This document shows, in pieces, positions 22,839-34,552 of a stretch of 64,000 bases of DNA (position 1 is the first letter of the stretch; each line of letters starts with the position of its first letter). The notes beneath the pieces are model-generated. The model worked only from the letters and a program-made list of their open reading frames with translations, was not told the DNA's origin and made no database searches. A program made the position numbers and the translations under genes. Origin of the DNA: Liolophura sinensis (lineage: Eukaryota > Mollusca > Polyplacophora > Chitonida > Chitonidae); assembly GCF_032854445.1 (NCBI RefSeq), contig NC_088306.1:15836764-15900763 (forward strand), read 5' to 3'.

Positions 22839-23134
22839 TTATTTACTTATTTGATTGGTGTTTTACGCCGTACTCAAGAATATTTCACTTATACATTTTT
22901 TCACTTATACATTATTGGTTCTTCGACGGCGGCCAGCATTATGGTGGGAGGAAATCGGGCAGAGCCCGGGGAAACCCACAACCATCCGCAGGATGGTGGC
23001 AGACCTTCCCACGTACGACCGGAGAGGAAGCCAGCATGAGCTGGACTTGAACTCACAGCGACCGCATTCGGTGAGAGACTCCTGGGTCATTACGCTACGT
23101 TAGCGCGCTAGCCGACTGAGCCATGGAGGCCCCT
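22839..23134 (-). mobile_element. Nin-type SINE, full length with target duplication
   Basis: The copy is complete from its tail to the tRNA-like head (on the minus strand: 'ggcctccatggctcagtcgg', then B-box 'gagttcaagtcc'). It is flanked by CGGGTAATCAT at 22828-22838 and 23135-23145. A small internal duplication of 'cacttatacatt' distinguishes it. The intact flanks suggest a fairly recent insertion. Confidence 0.95.
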
Positions 23135-23950
23135 CGGGTAATCATAAGTGAAACTGTGACAGTAATTATGCCAAGGAGGCTGATATAAATGAAAAAATAA
23201 TTGTGCGGATTTCCGCCGATACATTTCCGGACGGAAAACAGAAAATAAGCCAACTACTTTTAGGATAAATAATGTTTTATGGATCAACACATATTAGTAA
23301 AACACATAGAAATACATTTTATACAGGTTAGGCATTTTATTATCATATTGCAATGTATCAATTTGGGCCTAATTTTTAAAATATATGGTTGGTTTTCCAG
23401 GAGCACAGAAAACGCCACTTTGACATTTTTACAACTTTTGGTCCGAAAAAATCATTTAATAGGCTTCGAAGGCTATGGAGTTTAATTCCTACTTTGAATG
23501 AGCCTTCGGGAGATGTCAGTAGTGGTGACATATAATACCGGATCAATAAATCACTGAAAATGTTGTCCTCAAAAACAAAAGATAAACATAGTTCTGAGAT
23601 ATAGATAAGCCTACATCAAAGTGAATTATTGGTAACAGTATTATCGTTATTAAGGATTGTACTTTCGGGTGTTAATGAGATAGGTGTCTCAATTTTCAAT
23701 AATAAAACTGCAAGCTCCGCCCAAATAACGACCATATTGTTACTAGACGCCAGTTGTTAAGTGACATTCACTAATTCACAATCTGAATTATTAATCTACA
23801 TGAGCTGTACGTCCATTTAACTTTGATCAAGGAAAATGTAACGTCTATAACCTAGCATCTCCTATAAGCACGGTCAGCCAATCAGAAACAATTTCGTATG
23901 CCTTCAAACAATATATCGCAGATATATCATCGGTGAAGGGACACTGGGTA

Positions 23951-24268
23951 CACCCAATAAACACTTGTGTTCTTCCAACAAAAGTCTTGTGTCATTTGAA
24001 CAACTTTATATATTGTCTTGAATTAAAACAAGGTCTTGTGAAATGAATACAAGATGTGTTGGATGTTCTACACAATACACAAATTTTTTGTTGTATTGCA
24101 TAAATTACTTCATTTTGGCTCAACACAAGTTTGTGTTTTATTATTTTGATATACAAACATGTTCACATTTATTAACACAAGATAATGTGTTGAGGTAACA
24201 CATTTCTGTATTGAATGAAAACAACACAAGTTATTATGTTAGATTTCATCACAAGTGTTTTTTGTGTG
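23951..24268. mobile_element. MITE family B, about 318 bases
   Basis: The ends are imperfect terminal inverted repeats (CACCCAATAAACACTTGTG at left; the right end reads CACACAAAAAACACTTGTG on the other strand), each next to a TA that may be the target duplication. The interior is built of 'aacacaag' and 'cttgtgt' type motifs. No ORF. Confidence 0.72.
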
Positions 24269-24275
24269 TATAAAA

Positions 24276-24374
24276 TTTATTTCTTTATCTGATTGGTGTT
24301 TTACGCCGCATTCAAGAATATTTCACTTATACATTATGGTGGGAGGAAACAGGAGCCCGGTGAAAACCCACGAC
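24276..24374 (-). mobile_element. Nin-type SINE fragment
   Basis: Tail and body ('gattggtgttttacgccgca', 'atggtgggaggaaacagg') abut MITE B; the central 'cggcggccagca' and the head are deleted. Confidence 0.85.
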
Positions 24375-25355
24375 ACAGATAAAATGTATCACGGTAAATT
24401 CGGTGAGAGACTTAATATTGGTCATATGAAATATATAGCCCTAACAAAGCATGGTTAGTACGTGGATGTACGTGTATAGAACAGCTCTTGAAGGATCAAA
24501 ATTCGACATGCGAGAGCTTACGGATATCGCTGCCCATTTAGACTTGAGTGTGGATACTCTGCCAACGATAGGCATTACCAAGCAGTGTTAGGCCGCCGTT
24601 AAAGCTAGAAATATCTACAACGAAAACCAGTTCTGCAATAAAGACTACTATGAAAAGAATACATGGTTGAAAAATAGAATTTGGGAAAGAAACTTTTATC
24701 GATATATTACAGCGTGTATAATACACAGGTGAAAAAATATTTGCCCCTCTACTTGATTTTAGGACCATATGAAAAAACATCACAAATTTAGGAAAGCAAT
24801 TCTCCAAGTTTACTGCAGCCAATGGTAATCAAAACCAGATGCCTTACATCACCGAACAGAATTTGGTAAAACTATACTAGTATTTGAAGATGGCTGTATA
24901 AAACTGCTGACGACTGAATGTTGTTTGGCGTTTTCCATCCATCATGTAAAAATGAACAATTTATCTCAATAAAATACAAATGACTTTTGAGATATGAAGC
25001 CAAAGAAAAGCAAAGAACAGTGAGTTTGAAAGACGAAAGTTCATTTACGTACACAAGGCGTTTCGATAATAATATCGTTTATTAAGATTTTGCCAACAAG
25101 TTCCATGATGAAATTTATTTGCATATTCATGGCAGACTAAACCGGGCAAAGTAATGTAGGACTTGCCAAATTCCACTTTCTGTGCAAACTATAAAACATA
25201 ACTTTACATTGAAAAGTAAAGTCATTATTTGTTCATCATTCTACTCTAAACTTAATGGTCACCAACTCTTAAAAGAAAACAGTTATCAAACATCATGTTT
25301 ACCAACACAGGTTCAATATGAAGAAGTTTGATTTGACTTATTCACTGAATACACG
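24375..25355. other. No gene recognised
   Basis: AT-rich; open stretches of 60-94 codons on the minus strand have no recognisable domain. Confidence 0.4.
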
Positions 25356-25807
25356 TTGCAAATTACCCCATGGGAAACGTTGCAACTTACTCCATGGGAA
25401 ACGCTGCAACTTACCCCATGGGAAACGCTGCAACTTACCCCATGGGAAACGTTGCGACTTACTCCATGGGAAACGCTGCAACTTACCCCATAGGGAACGT
25501 TGCAACTTACCCCATGGGAAACGCTGCAACTTACCCCATGGGGAACGTTGCAACTTACTCCATGGGAAACGCTGCAACTTAGCCAATAGGGAACGTTGCA
25601 ACTTACCCCATGGGAAACGCTGCAACTTAGCCCATGGGGAACGTTGCAACTTACTCCATGGGAAACGCTGCAACTTAGCCCATGGGGAACGTTGCAACTT
25701 ACTCCATGGGAAACGCTGCAACTTACTCCATGGGAAAGGCTGCAACTTACTCCATGGGAAACGCTGGAACTTAACCCATGGGGAACGTTGTAACTTACCT
25801 CAAGCGG
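25356..25807. repeat. 24-bp minisatellite, about 19 copies
   Basis: Eighteen 24-base units and a partial one have the consensus 'ttgcaacttaccccatggga' plus 'aacg'. Units beginning TTG and CTG tend to alternate, giving a 48-base higher-order period in the middle. Because 24 is a multiple of 3 and the unit lacks stops in all three forward frames and one reverse frame, long repetitive ORFs appear (such as HGKRCNLP repeats in 25318-25923). I treat them as artefacts: no domain, and the frame outside the array is unremarkable. Confidence 0.95.
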
Positions 25808-27253
25808 CGTGCTTTAAATGTTACCAATTCTATGGTTATCAACAAATTTGGTGGTTTCATAAAAGTACCAGGTACTGTCGATTTGTACACACTCAACGTC
25901 TGCATGTAAAAAGCTTGGGGTAAAACACCAAAAGTAATGTTCTTTAACATTTACTGAGGCCCTCTGAAAAATCTAAATTCTTTGCTAAAGGCATTGTAAC
26001 CAACAACGATTCTATGACATAATGGAAAATAAGGTATACGGTCTCATGAGAGCGATGAAGGCGATTCTTTCCGGGAAGACAGAAATATTCTCACTGCTGT
26101 AATTTGCCCCTGTATGCCCTGGTATTCCTTCAGGAAATGGGGAAAGATAGCACTTCTCTATATCCTTTTCCTTCTGGCAGCTGACCAGCTTTAATCTCTG
26201 CTCAGTACGGATTCCACCGGACTATCAAAGCAGATTCGCTTCATCACAACTATATACATATATTAATGTAGGTGAATGCACGTGCAGGTTTGGAGCATAC
26301 TTAAAACTGTGTGAATAGTAAAACCTGGGACAATGGTATAGCCGTTCGCTGTGATGCCATTTAAGGTTTTGCATAGGGCATGCGCCTTTAGAGTAAAGAC
26401 GAATTCTTCAAGGTTTTAAGCAGAAGTTCTTCAGGAGACTTAGATGATCTTTCTGGAGTTTGAATAGGAAATACATCTGGAGACAGAATAGAGAATCCAG
26501 CGAGGGAACTAAACCTTTGGGTGTTTAGGATAAAAATCAGCTTAAGAGATAATCTCACTGAGAATTGAATAGAAACGTCATCAGGATAGGCATTATATAA
26601 TCCTTCGGAGAATATAAAATTTAAATTGAGACACTTAACAGGGCATTCATCATGACACCTAAGCAGACACCCAAACAGACACTTAACAAGAAATCCGCCA
26701 AGGCTCAAACAGGCTATTTGACAAGATACTTACTTGGATACAATATAGGTTATCCATCAGGACACCTAATTATGCCCAGTTAAGTTCCCGTAACACCAAG
26801 TGCACAATAGACATTGTGACTATAGCGATTTCGTGTCTCGCGTTATCTGTTATGAGTAGTGAAACGACCTCAGCTTTAGTTTGCACTCTCTCTCTTTCAG
26901 CTTGTTATCTGATGGAGTGCCGGTTCCTCACATACCTGTACATGACAGCGCATGCGCAAGCGTCTTCAGCATACATGTACACCGGTTAGACTCACAGCAG
27001 AGGTCGTAGTCTTATAACCGATGAAACTAGTTAGAGGTTAGATCTAACATGATATCAAGAGTTAAACTTGTACACCTATACCAGAGAATCGCTTTAACCA
27101 GGTTTAAAAAACTAACGTTTTGTTGTCCAACCGGATGCCCTGCAAACATCATATAAATATTCAGTTTTTCCTATGACGTCACATCACCAGTGCTGTCGCG
27201 GAGTATCAGACATAAGATATAGTATGAGAGTACGAAGCAGAACGCAGGATTCG
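25808..27253. other. No gene recognised
   Basis: Degenerate short repeats around 26400-26770 ('gacacttaacag' variants) produce a 106-codon minus-strand open stretch of no evident meaning. TGACGTCA lies at 27174-27181. Confidence 0.4.
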
Positions 27254-27259
27254 TTTATT
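27254..27259 (-). terminator. Poly(A) signal AATAAA for STEAP
   Basis: AATAAA on the minus strand, about 160 bases after the STEAP stop codon; a reasonable 3' UTR length. Confidence 0.5.
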
Positions 27260-27417
27260 ACACCCATTACATTGCAGATTCGGTACTTTCAATTCATGAA
27301 AAAATCTATTTCTTAGTTCCACATTCTATTAAAAGTCAGAATTTTCTTTCACTAAGAAACACCACCACAACACCAAGAAGTTGGTAAATTTGACTCTACA
27401 CGAAATCTGTCGCCCCG

Positions 27418-28893
27418 TTATGGTATATCTTGTAGATCAGCGACAGGCGGGTGAGTAAATACGTCTCTTTCCTTAGACTTTTTTTTGCGTCGGAACTTCT
27501 TGCGATCGTGTGACTTTGATGTTGACTCCTCTTTACTGTCCATCGAATCCTCTCGGTCGAATCCCTGTCGGATTTTATGAAGGTGGTTAGCAATACATGG
27601 CATGATCATAAAGAGCTTGAACAACAGCGTTAGAACAGGGATGATGACGGCCAGAAAGGCCAGAGAGTCTAGCACGTGCACTTTCTTCGTAGCTTTCGCC
27701 CAGTTAGGCAAACCTCGGAAGATCGCATGCGCAATGCAGAAGAAGAGAGCCACGTGACCACATCCGGACTGGACGAAGCGCCATTCGCGCCAGTTGAGAG
27801 TATGGGCCACAGAAGGGATTGCAGTTAATCCGAGGATTAGCAGAAGCATCAGGGCTATGATTCCCAGAAACATGGCCGTCTCGGCCTGCCAGAGCATCCA
27901 ACCAGGCTGATACAAAAATAGCTCGGACTTGTTAGTGGACAGCAGAATTGACTTGAACACGTAGAAGTCGGGGTAGTAGGTCGGTCCCATGGTCAAAGTG
28001 GACATCATCACATGAATGAAGATTAAGAAAAGCGCAATGATACCAAGACTCTTTCTCGCCTTCAACCACTTATCCAACCAGCGAGGGAACCTCTTGTGAC
28101 GAGTGCCGTAGTAAATCTGCGTCATCCCAGCCACCGAACTCGGCAGGTACGTGATAGCTAACAGGGTGATAGCCGTCATACAGATCGGCTTGTTCAGCAC
28201 TTTGAGAGGGAACTGGGCCCCGTCGTAAATCTTCATTCTCACGTAGAACTTAAACACGGCGTATATGAACCAGACGACAAAGATGAGCAAGGTTATCAGA
28301 AAAGAACCTCCCCACCCGGAGAAAAGGCGGATGGGCATTTTCTCTATTCCTCTTGACATGCGCAGTCTCCCCATGTCGACTGGCACGAATCCTAACAGTT
28401 TCACCATTTCGCAGATCACGTGACGTACTTCGGGATTGTCACTGGCCACGTAGACTCGCTTCTCCTCCGTGCAATAGCCTATATTCTCCATGTTGTAGGC
28501 GGACACCACGTTAAAAGCCTTCACGAAGCACGTCTGTGGGAACATGGACGCCAAGTACTCGGCATTAGACTCGTTACGATCTCGTTTGTCCTGATTAGAC
28601 ACATCAATGACGACTTTACCGGACAAAATATCTTGGAACTCGAGCAGGGAGTTGAAATGTTTCTTGTGAATAGCAAAGACGAGCATGGTGGCCGTCTTTA
28701 TGCATTCTTCGATTGAGACTACATCCACGCCCGCAAAAATCTGGTCTCGCTTCGCCAAGTCTCGCTCCTCAGGAAATCTGCTTCCGATGATGACGTTGTA
28801 CCCAGCACGAAGCAACCGCTTTGATATGGCTAACCCGAAATCCCCTGTACCAATCACACCCAATACCCGCAGATCAACAATTGCGTTCGCCAT
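27418..28893 (-). CDS. STEAP: STEAP-family metalloreductase, single coding exon
   Basis: It encodes 491 residues with the full STEAP layout. An N-terminal NADPH-binding Rossmann domain like F420H2:NADP oxidoreductases has 'GVIGTGDFG' (residues 12-20), 'GSRFPEE' (37-43, the SR pair fits NADPH 2'-phosphate binding) and 'KAFNVVSAYN' (125-134). Six transmembrane helices fill residues ~195-435. His294 ('LIFIHVMM') and His389 ('FFCIAHAIF') align with the haem-axial histidines. A Lys-rich cytoplasmic tail follows from ~455. Family members reduce Fe3+ or Cu2+ at plasma or endosomal membranes using cytosolic NADPH, FAD and one haem. I start at ATG 28893, not further upstream, because a 3' splice site (tgtattaacag|GTGAAG) at 28911 makes upstream sequence intronic. 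The coding part has no intron, unlike human STEAP genes. Which vertebrate paralogue it matches best is not clear. Confidence 0.93.
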   Translation of the reverse strand: MANAIVDLRVLGVIGTGDFGLAISKRLLRAGYNVIIGSRFPEERDLAKRDQIFAGVDVVSIEECIKTATMLVFAIHKKHFNSLLEFQDILSGKVVIDVSNQDKRDRNESNAEYLASMFPQTCFVKAFNVVSAYNMENIGYCTEEKRVYVASDNPEVRHVICEMVKLLGFVPVDMGRLRMSRGIEKMPIRLFSGWGGSFLITLLIFVVWFIYAVFKFYVRMKIYDGAQFPLKVLNKPICMTAITLLAITYLPSSVAGMTQIYYGTRHKRFPRWLDKWLKARKSLGIIALFLIFIHVMMSTLTMGPTYYPDFYVFKSILLSTNKSELFLYQPGWMLWQAETAMFLGIIALMLLLILGLTAIPSVAHTLNWREWRFVQSGCGHVALFFCIAHAIFRGLPNWAKATKKVHVLDSLAFLAVIIPVLTLLFKLFMIMPCIANHLHKIRQGFDREDSMDSKEESTSKSHDRKKFRRKKKSKERDVFTHPPVADLQDIP

Positions 28894-28922
28894 CTTGGAA
28901 TCTTCTTCACCTGTTAATACAA
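28894..28922 (-). promoter_or_regulatory. STEAP: 5' UTR and splice acceptor of STEAP
   Basis: On the minus strand 'gtcattgtattaacag' is followed at 28910 by GTGAAGAAGATTCCAAG and then the ATG. The acceptor, with a TTAAC branch-like motif very close to it, implies a non-coding leader exon further upstream whose position I cannot fix. Confidence 0.55.
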
Positions 28923-29282
28923 TGACAAAATACAATTAAGCTAAAGCTAAAACATAAGTAAGGTTCACCATACAGACAACTGAAAACTATGCGTAAGAAT
29001 ACTTTCATTTAGTTTTTCAGATTTTTGAGGAGAGTGTTGAAAGGCATTCAAATATTTGAATACTGTGGTGGGCTTTAAGAGCCCTATTGACGGTATCTAG
29101 GAACTCTGACGTCACATCAACCGTCATCCCTGATGTTCACGAGAAAGACGGTTTTTTTGGAACATTATTTCAATAATCTTTTATTCATGGGTAAAAAGAG
29201 ATATTCAAACTTTCAGTGTCGTGCTTAAACTTCCTGTGACACCAGAGTTCCTAATCTCTGAGAGTATGGTTCATAAGAGGGA

Positions 29283-30356
29283 CGGACAAAAGCCCCGGCG
29301 GACAAACACCCTGCGGACAAAACCCCAGCGGGCTAAACCCCAGTCGGACAAAACCCCCCGGCAAACATAAGCCCCTCGATCAGTTATTCAGATTTCAATA
29401 AATGTTTGCAATCAATAGAACCCCTTCTTGCTCGTTCAATCGCCATGTATTCTAACCGTTTTTGACGACATCTTTCAGCTGTGTACGGACTGCTCGATCG
29501 CCATTCAAGGCTTATCTTAAAGTCTACAAGTATGGTAAACAATTGCTGTTTTGCAGTTTGTGTTTTCAGCAGAAGAATTTTTTTCCCTATTCTATGAACA
29601 CAAATATTATATGCATATATGTTAATTGTTCCTATCCGTGAAATATACTTTACATGCTATAGCCCAACACCTCTAAAGAAAATGGTTGATTCCAAATACT
29701 TGTAACAGTGAGGGTTTAAACCTCAGAAAACTAAAGAAACAAAACGTGCCTGTTTCAATCTTTCAGAGTGCAGATGTTCAAAAACATTCATTTTTCCTGA
29801 TTATCCTGTTCTTTTTAAGCGTATTCAAAAAAAATATTTTTCTTGTGAACTACAATATTATTTGGTTTCCGAAATTTATAAATAATCAAAATTTTTAAAT
29901 ACATCTGTTAAAGTGAACATATAAAATTACATAAGATGCCTGTAAAGCGACTCAAAATGAATACCTTAGAGCAGGCGCGAGGTGATACTGTGTTAAGTAT
30001 CCTGTATGCCATGGCGAAATACTTCAGCCAAACAAACTGAGTATAGCGTTAGAATAAACATATATTTGCCCGACGAAAAGCATTCAATGATAATATTAGA
30101 GACATCAGAGACAGTCATTTTTGGCGACATCGTTGTGAAAACTTATGAGAGGAAATCTGTTGAACACGAGTGACAGACTGAGACAGATTTTGATGACAAG
30201 TTTTTAGATGGAAAACAAAGTCACACTGTTTGAATATCCGTCAACAAATACTTAGCATCATTTTGTTAGACTGTCGAATATGATTTCTAGGTTAATCAAG
30301 ACGACTGGGCTTTTGTCTGCTGGGGCTTTTGTCCGCCTTGGCTTTTGTCCGCGGGG
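29283..30356. mobile_element. Foldback-like element with sub-repeated inverted ends
   Basis: The left end (29283-29377) has about five copies of 'gcggacaaaagcccc' variants. The right end (30306-30356) has about three copies in inverted orientation ('ggggcttttgtccgcc'). The ~930 bases between are AT-rich without a credible ORF. Inverted ends made of short tandem sub-repeats are typical of Foldback/Galileo-type elements. The exact family and the target duplication are not established. Confidence 0.6.
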
Positions 30357-30698
30357 CTGCTGACCTCTTGGCTTTTTTTTTCTGGATTCCGTCCATGAAG
30401 TCCACCTTAGAATTCAAAGTTTGAACGCTTTTAACTCTTTGCACAAAAATGTAAAAAATAAATGAAAGTATATTTATGCATAGTTTTAAGTGGTCTATTT
30501 AGCCATGTCTACCTCGATTTTTAGAGGTGTTTTCCTTTAATACTACAAGGCTAAAAAGACTATTAATGCTTAGATGACTTAATTGTTCACTTGAAATTTA
30601 TGTTGGATTACAAGCACTACCATTAATACGTCTTTATTTAAAGGGCGGTTTGGTTTTCTTCACCATATACGTTGAGTAAATCATATTTTATTTGAATT

Positions 30699-30781
30699 GA
30701 TTTATTTGACTGGTGTTTTTACGACGTACCCCAAAATATTAATCATGTTTATTAACGACGTAAAAGACAAGTCAAATAAAT
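30699..30781. repeat. Snap-back pair of SINE 3' tails (1)
   Basis: 'tttatttgactggtgttttt' with 'acgacgt' on the left faces 'acgacgtaaaagacaagtca' and 'aataaata' on the right. Both are Nin-type SINE tails in opposite orientation with tails outward, separated by about 27 bases. Confidence 0.65.
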
Positions 30782-32492
30782 AAGTAACTGATTAAGTCAC
30801 CGATTTAGTGCATGCTTGCTGGTTATGTGTTGTATCAATACGCATGTTTGATCTAATCCAGTTCTGTCTGGGTTGGGAGCGACTTGATTTGGATCAATAC
30901 ACGTAGGCCTACGCCCAAGCCCAAACCGAACCATCGTCATAGAACAACATATACTTCTCCTTAATCAAAAAATGAAAGAGACAAGAAAAGGTAAATTCAA
31001 GGCGAGAAAGAAACATTTAGCACTCGATATTTGAAAAAATATGTTGATAAAATATTATGCTTTAAAGTTTTTCAGAAGCGCGCCTAACATGGTCTTGTGT
31101 ACACAGTCAAAAATAAGCAAAAAAAAAAAAAAATACATGTATTAAGCCTTGGATGAAGATTCAGTTACACATCCCAGACAGAGAGACGTGCCCATGCGCT
31201 AAAGCTTCAATAAAATATCACTTCGCAAAAATATTCCAGGACCAGAGGAGTAAAGTTGACCTTAACATCACAATAAAGGGTTTTCTCTTAGATATAATTC
31301 GTGTACACACAAATGCTTAATACCTATTTATTATTTTCATTCAAAATAACATAGGCTGTTATCTTTTATTTCACAGACTGTAAACTGACCTATCACATTG
31401 TGAAATATTAGCTCAGTTGACGCATGACCTGGACATATAGGCTCACATCCAAAGTCCCATTTCCTGTTGGAGTTTAAGGGCGAACGAGGGAACCTGAGCG
31501 CTTTTGGGATGTTACTGATTCAAAGACCACAAACCGTTTGATGTTGTTGTTGTAACCATATCCTGGTGGTTGCCAATTTATACGGCTTAACCTCTGTCTG
31601 TTAGGTTAGGTAAATGTTAGGTTACAGCAATGTGTATCGTGTTAACGCGAAGTGTTTTCTTAACTCTCACAGGGAAAAGTCTCATCCAAAACTGTGATGG
31701 AGGCTTCCAGATGCACGTGGACTCTCACTAGGCATGTCTGCTTCCAGAGTAGACTCTGATGCTAAGGTCCGCCATTGGTAAATGTCCGCCATTGGTGATA
31801 CTCCCTTCGGCGCGAAGCAAACGTTATATACAGCTTAACGTTTGCCGATATAGTATGGCAACCATTTGTGTGATAGACGATATATTAACTCAGGAATCTG
31901 GCGTAGAAAATCCGAACGGGTAATGAAATTATATGCTCTGAGACTGAGGGGTTGGGGAGCGGGATTGAGAATTCAGACTATGAGAAGAGGCTATGAGGGG
32001 GCAGTTTGTTCCAGAATATTCAGGATAAACAACCAAAGATGTCTGTATCTACAGGTTAGCTTGTCTCATATGACGGCACGGCGAAATTCCATGCCTGTAG
32101 TATCGGTTCACGTTCGTGAGTTTTTTTTTTTTTTTTGGGGGGGGGGGGGGCGTGAGTGAGGAGGGTGGGTGGGTGTGAGTAGGGCTGGTGGTGGGAGTAT
32201 ACCCATATAGATGACCGTGAAACGGCAACCACAATCCCACACAAACAGTATCGTGTGTACAAGCGTAACTTTTCTGCAATTCTTTGTATGATCACCAGAA
32301 CCACACGATTGCGGGCCGAGTCAGTCGACCTTATGGTGGAGGCGCCTGAACGAGGTAGAAGGTCGCTCGTGACAGTGAGAGGCCCTCTTGGCACAGAACG
32401 ATTTGGCTGATTCTAACATAGGATATGAAGGCTGCTCTTATGACGTAAGATGCGTCCAAAAATGCCGTGTTTTCTATACAACTGGTCCTATA
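30782..32492. other. No gene recognised
   Basis: It contains a poly(A) run near 31120, a perfect 10-base stem with a 9-base loop (31817-31826 and 31836-31845, GCAAACGTTA), a doubled 'gtccgccattggt' near 31770-31797, and T/G homopolymers at 32120-32150. Confidence 0.4.
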
Positions 32493-32737
32493 CACTCCAA
32501 AAAATTAATCTGTTAAGTTTAACAGGAAGCCTGTCGTCTTAGCCATACTAGATATGCATTTTGTAATCACAACACAATATTGTGTCGTAATCGAGATAAT
32601 GTTCTGTTAGAATCGTTACATTGAATTAATACAATATGTGTGTTATATTTCACAGAAGAATCTGATGTAGTTCTGCGATAACAGAATACATTCTAGCCTC
32701 ACTAAGATAACAGACTTTCTGTTGAATTGAACGGAGT
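32493..32737. mobile_element. MITE family A, copy 1
   Basis: It begins CACTCCAAAAAATTAATCTG after a TA and ends in the inverted counterpart (...cggagt). The long inverted arms contain 'aacagaatacattctagc', the signature of this family. The right end is diverged. Confidence 0.75.
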
Positions 32738-33139
32738 AGCGGTATGCACACCTTGATATATGTCATCACATACGTTATACATGCAAATCACGTGTTGGGT
32801 GTATGGTTAGAATGAATCACATTTTGTCGATACTATATATCAGTTTTCACCACGTCATACGTACTGCTCAGTTTAGGTCACCATACATGTTCTCGTTCTT
32901 GACTGCTCCTGTACTAGCTGGTCCCAAAATTTTAGTTTGGAAATTGAAATTTATGAATTTATGTTTGAAGGTTGAAATACAGACTTATATCATATATCAT
33001 ATGACGTTCTAGTGAAAACATGCGTGAAATTGTACAGAATTATTTCCAGACGAAAAAAATGTGCCTACTTCAAAAAAGCCTAGACCAAAGAATCCGCGGG
33101 CTCAAATCCAGCTCTCGCTTGTTCATCTGTGGCTTTAAA

Positions 33140-33234
33140 CTTTTTACGCCGTACTCAAGAATTATGGTGGGTGGAAGCCGGGCCGCGGTACATAAATGAA
33201 AACTTCTTGAGCGGGTCCCCATCAATGAAATAAA
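33140..33234. repeat. Snap-back pair of SINE 3' parts (2)
   Basis: The left part reads 'ttttacgccgtactcaagaa' and 'ttatggtgggtggaagccgg' (SINE antisense). The right part reads 'cataaatgaaaacttcttga' and 'catcaatgaaataaa' (SINE sense). The switch occurs near 33189. Confidence 0.6.
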
Positions 33235-34339
33235 CAATGAACAGCCCACAAATATTTTAAAACTCATCAGAACCAGCATTAATTTAAACGAGAAATACTC
33301 CGCTATTCCATACATATAAAAGAAAGCCAATGATGCTAATAATAAAATGCTAACAATAAAATTTAAACTCATTTTTCAATGAGGTTGTTAATATGAATTT
33401 ATGCACACCATTCATAAGGATAGATTAGCGTTTTGTGTATTGGTAACACTTTTATTTTGACCCAGTTTTTAATTAATTATTTATAAGAAAACAAAAAAAA
33501 AAAATTGAGACATATGTTTTTTTCACATGATTGTTTACACGCCTCTTTGATATTTTACCAAGGGTATAAACGCATATAAACGAGAGATAATGAACGCTGT
33601 CATTTAGACAACACTTTGAGAAAATGGAGTTACAATACGGTGTAACAACCGTATTTTCCATGAGCCATTACCTGCTCTTAGTTAAACATTGCTAACTGTG
33701 CACAGTTGGGAAACGCGTCAATATCCTGCAGCCAAAAGCCCATGTTAGTTTTCCAAACCTTGGTTACGTAACTCACTATATATATCCTCATACACATCTT
33801 AACTTACGTGCGTTTACAAGCAATGCTTCACGGCCACTTACAGATGACAGGCACGTAATGTCTACGTAAATAGGCAAATTGAATGCCACGCACAGATACT
33901 ATATACTGGATGATACTGAGCGATTTATACACCGTTTTAATGGGCATACCATATGCCATCATGAATTATTGTAACTTGTAGCAGATGAGTCAGGGCGAAT
34001 TAAATATTTATCTACATACATATTTAATGCCTTACTCTTTATTTACCATAGCCATTTATCGTGGCTATATGTCTACATTCACAGCGGCGAGACTTGTGGA
34101 TCCGACACCCGGACAAATTACCATAGCAGTGATTCAAATCGGCGTGCAAGTACGCAATAAATGAGCAGTACATAGAACAGTCGACGTAAAGTTCCCCAGC
34201 TGACCACATATTCTGTTCCCTGCGTAAGCGTTATGACAGACATGCTCTGTCATATACTTAAATATTACTTAATATTCGAAGGCTGCACAATGTGGATATG
34301 GTTGAAGTGAAAACAGAATGAAAAGCACTTCATTATCCA

Positions 34340-34552
34340 CTGCATACGTTCAAACGGACACAAGTGCTATATCCGCTGTCATGGACACAGCGGTGATGTA
34401 ACCGTTCGCATTGACATGGCGGTGATGTAACAGTTCACACGGACATAGGTTTGATATAATTCTTCCCACATTGACATAGGGGCGATAGAATCGTTCCCAT
34501 GGATACAACAGTGATAAAACCATTCTCATGTACATAGCGGTGATACCTCAAA
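34340..34552. repeat. Tandem repeat of about 34 bp
   Basis: Six to seven degenerate units share 'gacatagcggtgatgtaacc' and 'gttc', directly joining the 18-bp array. Confidence 0.75.

Noticed and set aside
22851..23103. ORFs in three frames at 22.9-23.1 kb
   Set aside because: They lie entirely within a full-length SINE.
25356..25787. CRISPR-like array
   Set aside because: Units are directly adjacent with no spacers, and the genome is eukaryotic; it is a minisatellite.
25318..25923. 201-codon ORF of HGKRCNLP-type repeats
   Set aside because: It is produced by the 24-bp minisatellite; other frames are equally open, no domain exists, and the sequence outside the array is ordinary.
28894..28935. 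Extending STEAP 14 codons upstream of ATG 28893
   Set aside because: The upstream start is not ATG and the segment crosses a splice acceptor; the family N-terminus begins close to the Rossmann motif.
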